This document shows, piece after piece, positions 20,647 to 30,800 of a stretch of 64,000 bases of DNA. A program made the position numbers and the translations under genes. The stretch comes from Streptomyces sp. SS1-1 (GTDB lineage: Bacteria > Actinomycetota > Actinomycetes > Streptomycetales > Streptomycetaceae): contig NZ_WBXN01000004.1 in assembly GCF_008973465.1 (NCBI RefSeq), positions 186,001 to 250,000 of the forward strand, in the 5' to 3' direction. Numbering within the stretch: the first letter of the stretch is position 1; each line of letters begins with the position of its first letter. A model generated the notes under the pieces. The model saw nothing but the letters and a program-made list of their open reading frames with translations, searched no databases and was not told the origin of the DNA.

Positions 20647-21390
20647 TCAGGGACGCGCGATCCGCTGCCGTATCAGCTCCACCACGTCCGTGGCGTGCCG
20701 GTTGAGGTAGAAGTGGCCGCCGGCGAACACCCGCAGCTCGAACGGCCCGGTCGTGTGCTCCCGCCACGCCTCGGCCTCCGCCACGGTGACCTGGGGATCG
20801 GCGTCCCCGGTGAGCGCGACCACCGGGCACCGCAGAGGGGCGCCCGGGCGGTAGCGGTAGGTCTCCGCGGCCTTGTAGTCGCTGCGCAGCGCGGGCAGGA
20901 TCATGCGGACCAGCTCCGGGTCCTGGAGCATCGCCGGTTCCGTCCCCTCCATCTTCACGATCTCGGCGAGCAGCCGCTCGTCGTCGCCCAGGTGCACCCA
21001 CTGCGCGCGGTGCCGGGACGGTGCCGTGCGCCCGGAGACGAACAGCGCCAGCGGGGTGGTCCCGGCGGCCTCCAGCCGCCGCGCGACCTCGAAGGCCACC
21101 GTCGCGCCGAGGCTGTGCCCGAACAGGGCCAGCGGCCGGTCCGTGACGTCCGCGAGCTGCCCGGCGACGGCGTCGGCGAGCAGCCCCACGTCCTCGTACG
21201 GCGTCTCCCGGCGGCGTTCCTGCCGGCCGGGGTACTGCACGGCCAGCACCTCCACGGCGGGTGACAGGGCCCGGGAGACGGGGAAGAAGTAGGACGCGGC
21301 GCCGCCCGCGTGTGCGAGGCACACCAGTTGCGCGGCGGCCCGCGGAGCCGGATGGAATCGCCGGATCCACTCGCCGGTGCCGACGGTCAC
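20647..21390 (-). CDS. Type II thioesterase
   Basis: 247 residues, GTG start at 21,388-21,390. An alpha/beta hydrolase of the editing thioesterase family found with PKS and NRPS clusters: CLAHAGGAASYFFP near residue 24, nucleophile GHSLG near 92, catalytic histidine in GGHFYL near 222, and the aspartate in TGDADP. It should hydrolyse stalled or mis-primed acyl groups from carrier proteins. It is in the same orientation as the monooxygenase gene upstream, with a 114-base GC-rich gap. It is not the macrolactam-forming thioesterase, which would be fused to the last PKS module outside the window. Confidence 0.94.
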   Translation of the reverse strand: MTVGTGEWIRRFHPAPRAAAQLVCLAHAGGAASYFFPVSRALSPAVEVLAVQYPGRQERRRETPYEDVGLLADAVAGQLADVTDRPLALFGHSLGATVAFEVARRLEAAGTTPLALFVSGRTAPSRHRAQWVHLGDDERLLAEIVKMEGTEPAMLQDPELVRMILPALRSDYKAAETYRYRPGAPLRCPVVALTGDADPQVTVAEAEAWREHTTGPFELRVFAGGHFYLNRHATDVVELIRQRIARP

Positions 21391-21504
21391 TGCCTGTCCC
21401 TTCGTCGTACGGACCGGGCGGGCCGCGCGGGCCCGGCCCGGTGTCTGTCGCCGGTGCCGGTCACCGGAGCCGGATCCGGCCGGGAGCCGGGCCCGGTCCT
21501 CCGG

Positions 21505-22794
21505 TCAGTCGTCGTCCTCGTCGTCCTGGTAGCCGGGCAGGGAGAGTTCGGGTGCGATGGCGAAGTCCGAGACGTCCGTCGTGCCGTGCTCGACGCGGCC
21601 GAGTGCCTCCTTGACGGCCACGCTCAGCCGCTCGGCCTTCTCGGCCTCCTTGCGGTCGCGGCCCTCGACGAACTCCGGCATGACCTCGCGGGCGAACAGC
21701 TCCAGGGACTCCATGATGTGCTCGTGCCGGTTCTTGCCGATCTGCACGGAGAAGATGATCTGGTCGACGCCGACGGCCTCGTAGCGCCGGACGATGTCGC
21801 GGATCTGCTCCGGTGTGCCGATGCCGCGGCGCAACATGCCGACCTGGTCCATCATCGCCTGCTGGACACCGCCCTGGCCGTCGTCCTCGGCGGGCGCGGC
21901 CGGCGTCCGGGTGAAGCCCAGCGCCTCCTTGGCCTCCTGGAACTCCGCCCAGATGTCGGTGACTCCGGGCCGGTGCTCACCCGTCATGTAGTAGTGCATC
22001 AGCGAGTACGAGAAGAAGTGCGCCGCCTCCAGACCACGGTCCAGGGCGACTTCCTCGTCCTCGTGACACATGAAGGGCAGCACCATGGCGACGTTCGCGT
22101 TGACGGCGCGGCCGACCGGCCGGCACTCCTCCGAGGCGAGCGTGCCGTAGTAGGCGTCCACCCACTCCTTGGCCTCCTCGGGGTTGACGAAGGAGAAGGC
22201 CAGCGCTCCCATGCCCTCGCGGGCCGCGTCCTGGATGCTGTCGCGGCGCGTGCACGCCCGCCACAGAGGCGGGTGCGGCTTCTGCTTGGGCTTGGGCACG
22301 ACGTTGCGCGGCGGCATCTTCACCCAGGTGCCGTCGTGGCCGGTGAACGGCGTCTCGGTCATCATCCGCACGACGACTTCGAGCGCCTCGTGCCACTGCT
22401 CGTACTTGTCCTTCAGCTCGATGCCGAACGCGCCGACCTCCAGCTGCGAACTGCCCTGCCCGGAGCCGAAGTCCAGCCGTCCGCCGGATATCAGGTCGAG
22501 CACACCGAGCCGTTCGGCGATGCGCGCCGGGTGGTTGACGGCGGGCGGCATGTGGACGATGCCGTGCGCGAGCCGGATGTTCTTGGTGCGGGCCGCGGCG
22601 GCGGCCAGGAACACCTCGGGCGCCGACGAGTGGGAGTACTCCTCGAAGAAGTGGTGCTCGGTCGCCCACGCGTAGTCGAGGCCGAGCCGGTCGGCCAGCT
22701 CGATCTGCTCCAGCGCCTCGTTGTACAGCCTCTCCTCGCTGTCCTCCGCCCACGGGCGCGGCAGCTGGTGGTGGTAGATCAGGCCGAATCTCAT
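21505..22794 (-). CDS. Luciferase-like (LLM) flavin-dependent monooxygenase
   Basis: 429 residues from the ATG at 22,792-22,794, with GGAGGT five bases upstream; an ATG 30 bases further upstream lacks this. The bacterial-luciferase TIM barrel is evident: FGLIYHHQLPRPW at the N-terminus, DYAWATEHHF near residue 48, ISGGRLDFGSGQG near 105, and the C-terminal acidic tail. These enzymes use reduced FMN from a partner reductase, and one is encoded 113 bases upstream. The reaction may be hydroxylation, epoxidation or Baeyer-Villiger oxidation; sequence alone does not decide. At 429 residues it is longer than the usual 340-380, with inserts rich in Glu and Asp. Confidence 0.93.
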   Translation of the reverse strand: MRFGLIYHHQLPRPWAEDSEERLYNEALEQIELADRLGLDYAWATEHHFFEEYSHSSAPEVFLAAAAARTKNIRLAHGIVHMPPAVNHPARIAERLGVLDLISGGRLDFGSGQGSSQLEVGAFGIELKDKYEQWHEALEVVVRMMTETPFTGHDGTWVKMPPRNVVPKPKQKPHPPLWRACTRRDSIQDAAREGMGALAFSFVNPEEAKEWVDAYYGTLASEECRPVGRAVNANVAMVLPFMCHEDEEVALDRGLEAAHFFSYSLMHYYMTGEHRPGVTDIWAEFQEAKEALGFTRTPAAPAEDDGQGGVQQAMMDQVGMLRRGIGTPEQIRDIVRRYEAVGVDQIIFSVQIGKNRHEHIMESLELFAREVMPEFVEGRDRKEAEKAERLSVAVKEALGRVEHGTTDVSDFAIAPELSLPGYQDDEDDD

Positions 22795-22840
22795 GAGTAC
22801 CTCCGCACGACGGTAACCGCACACAAAGGGGCTGATGGCC

Positions 22841-22937
22841 GACCCTAGGACGCGCTGCCGGGCCGGCGGGGCGTCCTGCCGGGCACTGAGGGGGTCGGCC
22901 GGGCGGATCAGGGGGTGGTTGCCGAGCCGCTAGGGGT
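22841..22937. promoter_or_regulatory. Phased TAGGGG-type boxes upstream of the monooxygenase gene
   Basis: TGAGGGGGT (22,887-22,895), TCAGGGGGT (22,908-22,916) and TAGGGGT (22,931-22,937) end exactly 21 bp apart. ACCCTAGG lies at 22,841-22,848. The last two overlap the end of the flavin reductase gene. The orientation is opposite to the boxes before other minus-strand operons, so the link to the regulon is less sure. Confidence 0.4.
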
Positions 22938-23453
22938 GGTGGGAGCGGCCCGGTGGAAACGTGCCTGGTAGAAGAGGAGCGGATCGGGGCCGTCGGCGCT
23001 CACGCCGAGGTCCTGGACCCGGCCGACGGCGATCCGGTGGTCCCCGCCCGGGTACACCGCTTCGAGCGTGCAGTCGACCCAGGCGAGCGCTCCCGCGAGC
23101 CGGGGTGATCCGGTGGCCGCGCTCTCCCACCACTCCGCCCCGGCGAAGCGGTCGCCGTCGGCCGCGAACCGCCCGCACAGCGGCTCTTGGCCGGCGGCGA
23201 GGATGTTGGCGCAGAACCGGCCCGCCCGCTGGATCCCGGGCCAGGACTTCGAGGAGCGGGACACCGAGAACGAGACCAGCGGGGGGCGCAGGGACAGCGA
23301 GACGAACGACTGGCAGGTGAACCCGACGGGCGGGCGGCCGTCCTCCTGTGCGGTGACGACGGCGATGCCGGTGCAGAAATGGCCGAGGACGTGCCGCAGC
23401 CGCGCCGGGTCCGGCAGGCCGGCCTCGCGGGGCTGTTCGGTGGGTACGCGCAT
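22908..23453 (-). CDS. Flavin reductase (two-component monooxygenase partner)
   Basis: 181 residues, ATG at 23,451-23,453. A flavin reductase-like FMN-binding split-barrel protein: GHFCTGIAVVTAQ near residue 24, GFTCQSFVSLSLRPPLVSFSV near 44, ANILAAGQ near 84, and GDHRIAVGRV near 139, the GDH motif typical of HpaC/ActVB-like reductases. It should reduce FMN or FAD with NAD(P)H for the luciferase-like monooxygenase next door. It follows the KS-only gene by 16 bases, so it is co-transcribed with the PKS genes. Confidence 0.94.
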   Translation of the reverse strand: MRVPTEQPREAGLPDPARLRHVLGHFCTGIAVVTAQEDGRPPVGFTCQSFVSLSLRPPLVSFSVSRSSKSWPGIQRAGRFCANILAAGQEPLCGRFAADGDRFAGAEWWESAATGSPRLAGALAWVDCTLEAVYPGGDHRIAVGRVQDLGVSADGPDPLLFYQARFHRAAPTTPSGSATTP

Positions 23454-23469
23454 GCTCGCTCCGCCCGTC

Positions 23470-24855
23470 TCAGTCTCTCGCCGCTCGGCCGTCGTCGCCC
23501 GGTTCGGGCGCCGCCTGTTCGAGGATCACGTGCGCGTTGGTGCCGCTGATCCCGAACGAGGACACGGCCGCCCGCCGGGGCCGCCCGGTGTCGGGCCAGG
23601 CCCGGGGCTCGGTCAGCAGCGACACGTGACCGGCCGACCAGTCGACCTGGGAGGTCGGCGCGTCCACGTGCAGGGTGCGCGGGAGGACGCCGTGCCGCAT
23701 GGCGAGCACCATCTTGATGATCGAGGCGACGCCCGCGGCGGCCTGGGTGTGCCCGATGTTGGACTTGACGGAGCCCAGCCACAGCGGCCGGTCGGCGGGT
23801 CTGTCCCTGCCGTAGGTGGCGAGGAGCGCCTGCGCCTCGATGGGGTCGCCGAGCCGGGTGCCGGTGCCGTGCGCGTCGACCGCGTCGACCTCGTCGGCCC
23901 GCAGTCCCGCCTGCCTCAGCGCGTCCCGGATGACGCGGCGCTGCGCCGGTCCGTTGGGGACCGTGATGCCGCTGGACGCGCCGTCGGAGTTGGTGGCGAC
24001 GCCCCGGACGACGGCGAGGACGCGCCGGCCGTTGCGCCGGGCGTCGGACAGCCGTTCCAGGACGAGCAGGCCCGAGCCCTCGCCCCAGCCGGTGCCGTCC
24101 GCCGCGTCCGCGAAGGACTTGCAGCGTCCGTCCGGGGAGAGACCGCGCTGCGAGCTGAAGTAGACGAACGTCTCCGGTGTGGACATCACGGTGACGCCGC
24201 CGGCCAGGGCGAGAGAGCACTCGCCGGTGCGCAGCGCGTGCGTGGCCATCCGCAGGGCGACCAGCGACGAGGAGCAGGCCGTGTCGAGGGAGACGGCGGG
24301 GCCCTGGAGTCCCAGGGTGTAGGAGATACGGCCGCTGGTGAGGCTGCCGCCGCCGTCGGCGCCGTCGTAGTCGTGGTACATGACGCCGCAGTAGACGCCG
24401 GTGGAACTGCCCTTGAGGGACAGCGGGTCGATCCGGGCGTTCTCCAGCGCCTCCCACGCCGTCTCCAGCACGACCCGCTGCTGCGGGTCAATGTCGCGGG
24501 CCTCGCGCGGGGACATCCCGAACAGGTCGGCGTCGAAGTCGGCGGCGTCGTGCAGGAACGCGCCTTCCTGGGTGACGGTCCGTCCGGGCCTGCCGGGCTC
24601 CGGGTCGTACAGGGCGTCGATGTCCCAGCCGCGGTCGGCGGGGAACGGGGTGACGGCGTCGCGCCCCTCGGTGAGCAGCCGCCAGAACGCCTCCGGCGAG
24701 TCGGCTCCGCCGGGGTAGCGGCACGCCATGCCGATGATGGCGACCGGTTCGCCGGCGGCGCGCCGCAGCCGGGTGTTCTCCTGCTTGAGCTTGTCGTTCT
24801 CCAGCACGGAGGTGCGCAGCGCCGCCACGATCCTCTCGGTGTCCGCCGTGGTCAT
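23470..24855 (-). CDS. Stand-alone ketosynthase (split-module KS) with N-terminal docking coil
   Basis: 461 residues. The ATG at 24,853-24,855 overlaps the stop of the giant PKS gene as ATGA. Residues 1-33 are a charged coiled coil of the class-1 N-terminal docking type. The KS follows (about 36-450), with an intact triad: cysteine in DTACSSS, histidines in DAHGTGT and NIGHTQ. The protein ends 13 residues after the KS C-terminal NAHVILEQ motif, before the KS-AT adapter. It is therefore neither a truncated module at a contig end nor an initiation KSQ. It should accept the chain from the third extension module and condense it with methylmalonate on the ACP of the 1,687-9,543 protein, which begins with the missing adapter and AT. 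Confidence 0.93.
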   Translation of the reverse strand: MTTADTERIVAALRTSVLENDKLKQENTRLRRAAGEPVAIIGMACRYPGGADSPEAFWRLLTEGRDAVTPFPADRGWDIDALYDPEPGRPGRTVTQEGAFLHDAADFDADLFGMSPREARDIDPQQRVVLETAWEALENARIDPLSLKGSSTGVYCGVMYHDYDGADGGGSLTSGRISYTLGLQGPAVSLDTACSSSLVALRMATHALRTGECSLALAGGVTVMSTPETFVYFSSQRGLSPDGRCKSFADAADGTGWGEGSGLLVLERLSDARRNGRRVLAVVRGVATNSDGASSGITVPNGPAQRRVIRDALRQAGLRADEVDAVDAHGTGTRLGDPIEAQALLATYGRDRPADRPLWLGSVKSNIGHTQAAAGVASIIKMVLAMRHGVLPRTLHVDAPTSQVDWSAGHVSLLTEPRAWPDTGRPRRAAVSSFGISGTNAHVILEQAAPEPGDDGRAARD

Positions 24856-27800
24856 CGGTCCTGCTCCTCACCGGTCTCCGTGCCCGCGAGGGCGGCGGCG
24901 ACCAGGTCGTCGACGTCCATGCTCCTGATCTCCTCGGTGCGGTCGGCCGGAGGTTCGGGCGCCGCCTTGTCGTCGGGCGTGGAGGCGGCCGGGACGCCGA
25001 GGCTGAGGATGGCGTCCAGGAGTCCGGCGGCCCGCAGCGCCGAGACGGGCACGGCGGCCAGGCGGCGCCGCACCTCCCCGTCGTCGGGCTGCCCCGCGTT
25101 CCAGGCGGGCTCGGGCCGCCGCGGCTCGGGGGCGTCCGGCAGGTCGGTGGCCAGTTCCTCGAGGAGCAGCGTGACGACGTCGGCGGGCGTGGGGTGGTCG
25201 AACATCATCGTGGCCGGGAGCCGCAGTCCCGTGGCCGCGCCGAGCCGGTTGCGCAGTTCGATAGCGGCGAGCGAGTCCAGTCCGAGTTCGGTGAAGCCCC
25301 GGTCCATGTCGACACCGGCGCGGTCGCCGTGCCGCACCTCGGCCACCTGGTCCCTGACGAGGTCGCCCAGCAGGCGCGCACGGCCCTCCGCGGGCAGCGC
25401 GGCCAGCCGCCGCAGCAGGTCCTCGGGGTCCGCGCCGCCCGCCTGCCGTGGCGCCGGGAGGCCCGCCGCCGGCGCGGTCCGTGGCGGGGCGGGGACGATG
25501 TCGCGCAGCGCCGGCGGGATGCTCGAGCCGGACGGGTCGAGCCGCAGCGCGACCAGGACGGGCTCGTCCACGGTGAGCGCGCGGTCGAACAGGGCGAGGC
25601 CCTCGGGCACGCTCAGCACCGGTGTCCCCCGCGTGGCCAGGCGGTGTTCCAGGGCCGGGTCGGTGCCCGCACCCATGCCGCTCTCCCCCGCCCACAGGTT
25701 CCAGACCAGGGACGTGGCGGGCAGGCCCTGCCGGTGCCGGTGGCGGGCCAGGGCGTCGAGGAAGACGTTGGCGGCGGCGTAGTTGCCCTGGCCGAGCGGG
25801 TCGAGCAGCCCGGCGACCGAGGAGAACAGGACGAACGCGTCGAGGTCCAGGTCCTCGGTCAGTTCGTGCAGCGCCCACGCCGCGTCCGCCTTCGACCGGA
25901 GCACCGTGTCCAGTTGCCCGGGGGCCAGCGAGGTCACGAGGGCGTCGTCCAGCACGCCGGCGGCGTGGATGACGCCGGTGAGCGGGTGCTGTTCCGGGAT
26001 GCGTGCGAGCAGGGCCGCGAGCGCGTCCCGGTCGGCGACGTCGCAGGCCGCGACGGTGACCTCGGCGCCCAGCTTCTCGAGTTCCGCGGTGAGTGCGCGG
26101 GCGCCGGGGGCGTCCGGGCCGCGCCGTCCGGCCAGCAGGAGGCGGCGGACGCCGTGCGCGGTGACGAGGTGCCGTGCGACCAGGGCGCCCAGGCCGCCGG
26201 TGCCGCCCGTGATGAGCACGGTGCCGTCCGTACGCCAGCGTGGTGCGGCCAGCCGGGCGGGCTCCGGCACGCGGGCCAGGCGCGGGACGCGCACCTGGTT
26301 GCCGAGCACCGACACCTCGGGTTCGGACAGGGCGGCGACGACGGGCAGCATGCCGGTCGAGGACTCCTGGGCGTCCAGGTCGACGAGCAGGATCCGGCCG
26401 GGGTTCTCCGCCTGCGCGGCGCGGACCAGCCCCCACACCGGTGCGACGGTGAGGTCCAGGTGCGCGCCGTCCCCGTCGGCGCCGAACCAGGTGAGCACCG
26501 CCAACCGGGTCGCGGCGAGCCGCTCGTCGGCGAGGAAGTCCCGCAGTGCGGCGAGCACGGTCCGCAGCGGCGGACGGACCCCGTCCGGCGGTTCGTCGTC
26601 GCCGGGCTCCACCGGCAGGAGCAGCAGCTCCGGGGCGGCCGCGCCGGAGTCCAGTGCGGCCCGGAGCGCGGTGAGGTCGTCGTACACGGGCAGGTCGCCG
26701 CCGCCGATGCCGAGGGCGTCGGCGCCGAGGACGGCCCACCGGCTCGGGTCGGCCTGGCCCGCGTCGCCCAGCGGCAGCTGGGTCCAGCCGGGGCGGAAGA
26801 CCGACTCCAGGTGCCGGGTGCCGGTCTGCGCGGCGCCTTCGGCGACCAGCCTGTCCGCGGTGACCGGCCGTACGACGAGTGACTCCACGGAGGCGACGGG
26901 CGTGCCGTCGGGCGCGGCGAGGTCGATGCGGACCGCCTCGGAACCCGCCTGTTCGTCGGAGCCCAGCCAGTTGATCCGGGCCAGCAGCCTGCTCCGGCCG
27001 CCCGCCGAGTGCAGCCTCACCCCGGACCAGGAGAAGGGGAGTTGACCGGCCCCGGTGTCCTGCGGACGGCGGCCGCCGAGGAAGTCGGTGGCGGACATGG
27101 CGGCGTCCAGGAGCGACGGGTGCAGCCGGTAGGCGCGCGCGTCCTGTTCGGCGTCGTCGGGCAGGGCGACCTCGACGAACAGGTCCCGGCCGCGCAGCCA
27201 GACGGCGCGCAGCCCCCGGAACATCGGGCCGAAGTGGTAGCCCTTGCCGGTCAGGTAGTCGTAGACACCACTGATGTCGACCGGCTGCGCGTCGGCGGGC
27301 GGCCACTGACCGTCACCGAGGGCGAATTCCTCCCGGCCGGGGACGGGCCGGCGCTCGGTGGCCAGGGTGCCGGTGACGTGCCGGGTCCAGGGTGTCGGGT
27401 CGGCGGCGTCCTCGAAGCGCGAGTAGATCGCGAAGGGGCGCCGCCCGGACTCGTCCGGACCGTCGACGACGACCTGCACGGCGGCGCCGCCCCGGTCGGG
27501 CAGCGGCATGAGCTGCTGGATCACCAGTTCCTCGACGCTGTCGCAGCCGGCCTCCTCCGCCGCGCGCAGGGCGAGTTCCACGAATCCGGTGCCGGGCAGC
27601 AGGCCCATGCCCATCACGTTGTGATCGGCGAGCCAGGCCTGTTCGTCGGTCTGCGTCGAGATCCGGCCGGTCAGCACGAGACCGCCGCCCTCCGGTGCGG
27701 GCATGACCGCGGACAGCAGCGGGTGCCCGGCGTCGCGCTGTCCGTGCCGCGCCGCGCCACCGGCGGGCCCGGCGGCCGTCGCGCCGGCCGGCGGCGAGAG

Positions 27801-30800
27801 CCAGAAGTGCCGTCTCTCGAACGGGTAGGTGGGCAGGTCGACGCGTCGGGCGCCGGTGTGCGCGAACACGTCGGCCCAGCGCACGGGGATGCCGGTGACG
27901 TCGAGCCGGGCGAGCGCGTCGAGCAGCTGGGCGGGCTCGGGCCGGTCGCGGCGCAGCGCGGGGACCGCGAGCCGGGTGCCGTCCGTGACCTCGTCGACCA
28001 TCGGCGTCAGCGCGGCGTCGGGTCCGAGTTCGAGGAACGCGGTGACACCCCGTTCGACGAGGTCGTGGACGCCGTCGGCGAAGGCGACGGTCCGCCGGAC
28101 GTGGTCGACCCAGTAGTCCGGGTCGCACAGCGTGCCGGCGTCGGCCGGGCGGCCGGTCACGTTGGAGACGACGGGCAGGTCCGGCGTGCCGTAGTCGAGG
28201 GTCGACGCCACGGCCCGGAACTCCTCCAGCATCGGTTCCATGAGCGGGGAGTGGAAGGCGTGGCTGACCCGCAGCCGGGTGGCGCGGCGGCCCCGCGCGA
28301 GGAAGTGCTCGACGGTGGCGGTCACGGCCTTCTCAGGGCCGGAGACGACGACCGAGCGGGGACCGTTGACGGCCGCGACGGCGACGCCGTCCGGCAGTGC
28401 GTCCCGTACCTCCTGGGATTCGGCCTGCACCGCCGCCATCGCACCGCCGGCCGGCAGCGCCTGCATCAGCCGGCCCCGTGCGGCGACGAGGCGCGCGGCG
28501 TCGGGCAGGGTCAGCACCCCGGCGACGTGGGCCGCTGTCAGCTCCCCGATCGAGTGCCCGGCGACGAAGTCCGGCCGCACCCCCCACGACTCGGCCAGCC
28601 GGAACAGGGCCGTCTCCACCGCGAACAGCCCGGCCTGCGCGTACACCGTCCGGGCGAGGAGTTCGTCGTCCGTGCCCCAGATCACGTCGCGCAGGGGCCG
28701 GTCGAGGTGCCCGTCGAGGAGGTCCACGGCGGCGTCGAAGGCCGCGGCGAACACCGGGTACGCCCGGTGGAGTTCGCGGCCCATCCCCAGCCGCTGCGCG
28801 CCTTGGCCGGTGAACAGCACCGCGAGTCGGCCGTCCGGTACCGCCGTCCCGGTCACCACGCCCGGCGCGGTCCGTCCGGCGGCCACGGCCTCGAGACCGG
28901 CGAGCCGGCCCGCGTGGTCCTCGGCGAGGACGACGGCCCGGTGCTCCAGCCGGGCGCGACCGGACGCCAGGGACCACCCGACGTCGGCGCCCGCCGGGGA
29001 GGTCGCCCTGACGTGTGCCGCGAGCCTTTCGGCCGCACCGCGCAGGCCCGCCTCGGTCCTGGCCGACAGGACCCAGGGCAGCGGCGCGCCGGCCGGGGTC
29101 CCGTCGGGTTCGCGGTCCTGCGCGACGGCGAGGTCCGCCGGGGGTTCCTCCAGGATGACGTGGGCGTTGGTGCCGCTGAGCCCGAACGACGACACGGCGG
29201 CCCGGCGGGGCCGGCCGGCGCGGGGCCAGTCGCGGGCGTGGGTGAGCAGTTCGACGGCTCCCTCGGACCAGTCGACCTGGTCGGAGGGCTCGTCCACGTG
29301 CAGGGTGCGCGGCATGACGCCGTGCCGCATGGCCTGCACCAGCTTGATCACGCCGGCGGCACCGGCCGCCGCCTGCGTGTGCCCCAGGTTGGACTTGACC
29401 GAGCCCAGCCACACCGGCTCGTCGCCCGTGCGGCCCTGCCCGTACGTGGCCAGCAGCGCCTGCGCCTCGATGGGGTCGCCGAGCGCGGTTCCGGTGCCGT
29501 GGCCCTCGATCAGGTCGACGTCCCGGGCGGAGAGCCCGGACGCGGCGAGCGCGGCCTCGATGACGCGTCGCTGGGAGGGGCCGTTGGGCGCGGTCAGACC
29601 GTTGGACGCCCCGTCCTGGTTGATGGCGGACCCGCGGATCACGGCGAGCACCGGATGCCCGTTGCGACGGGCGTCGGACAGCCGTTCCACGAGCAGCAGA
29701 CCGATGCCCTCCGACCAGCCGGTGCCGTCGGCCGCCTTGGCGAACGCCTTGCACCGCCCGTCCGGCGCCAGGCCGCGCTGCCGGCTGAAGTCCACGAACA
29801 CGTCCGGTGTGGGCAGTACGGTCACGCCGCCCGCCAGCGCCATCCCGACCTCGCCCTGCCGCAGCGCCTGGCAGGCGATGTGCAGGGCCACCAGCGACGA
29901 GGAGCAGGCGGTGTCGATGGTGACCGCGGGGCCCTCCAGACCGAGCGTGTAGGCGACCCGGCCGGAGGCGATGCTCGCGCCGCTGCCGCCGGACAGGTAC
30001 GCGGCGATCTCCTCGGGCACGTGCTGCTGCACCCGCGCGCCGTACTCCGTGTACATCACGCCGACGTAGACGCCGGTCCTGCTGCCCCGTACCGAGGCGG
30101 GGTCGATGCCGGCCCGCTCGAACGTCTCCCAGGCGCCCTGGAGCAGAAGCCGCTGCTGGGGGTCCAGGGCCAGCGCCTCGCGCGGCATGATGCCGAAGAA
30201 CTCCGGGTCGAACTCCCCGGCGTCGTGCAGGAATCCGCCCCTGCGCACATAGGTCTTCCCTGGCGTGCCCGGCACCGGGTCGTAGACGCCGTCGACGTCC
30301 CAGCCGCGGTCGACGGGGAAGTCGGTGAGGGCGTCCCGTCCCTCGTCGAGCAACTGCCACAGGTCCTCGGCCGAGTTGACGCCGCCCGGGAAGCGGCAGT
30401 GGATGCCGACGACGGCGATGGGCTCGTCGGCCGGGGCGACCCGCTCCGTGGCCGGGACCGGCTCCGGGGCCGGGGCCGTCGTCGCGGCGCCGGGCAGCCG
30501 AGAGACAATGAACTCCCCCGCCGCCTGCGCGTTCGGGTGGTCGAAGACGAGGGTGGCGGGCAGCCGCAGTCCGGTCGCGGCGTTCAGCGCGTTGCGCAGT
30601 TCGACGGCGGCGAGCGAGTCGAACCCGAGGTCGGAGAAGGCCCGGTCGGCCCGTACGGCGTCCCCGCTCGTGTGCCCGAGCACGGTGGCGGCACGGTCCC
30701 GTACGAGGTCGACCACGGCGCGCAGGCGCTCGGCGTCCGTCAGGGCCGCCAGCCGCTCGGCGAGCCCCTGACCGGGTGTGTCGGCGTCCGCGCCCGCACC

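Noticed and set aside
23470..24855. KS-only gene as a remnant pseudogene
   Set aside because: The KS triad, docking coil, start overlap and codon use are intact, and exactly one AT-first PKS protein lacks a KS, so a functional split module explains it better.
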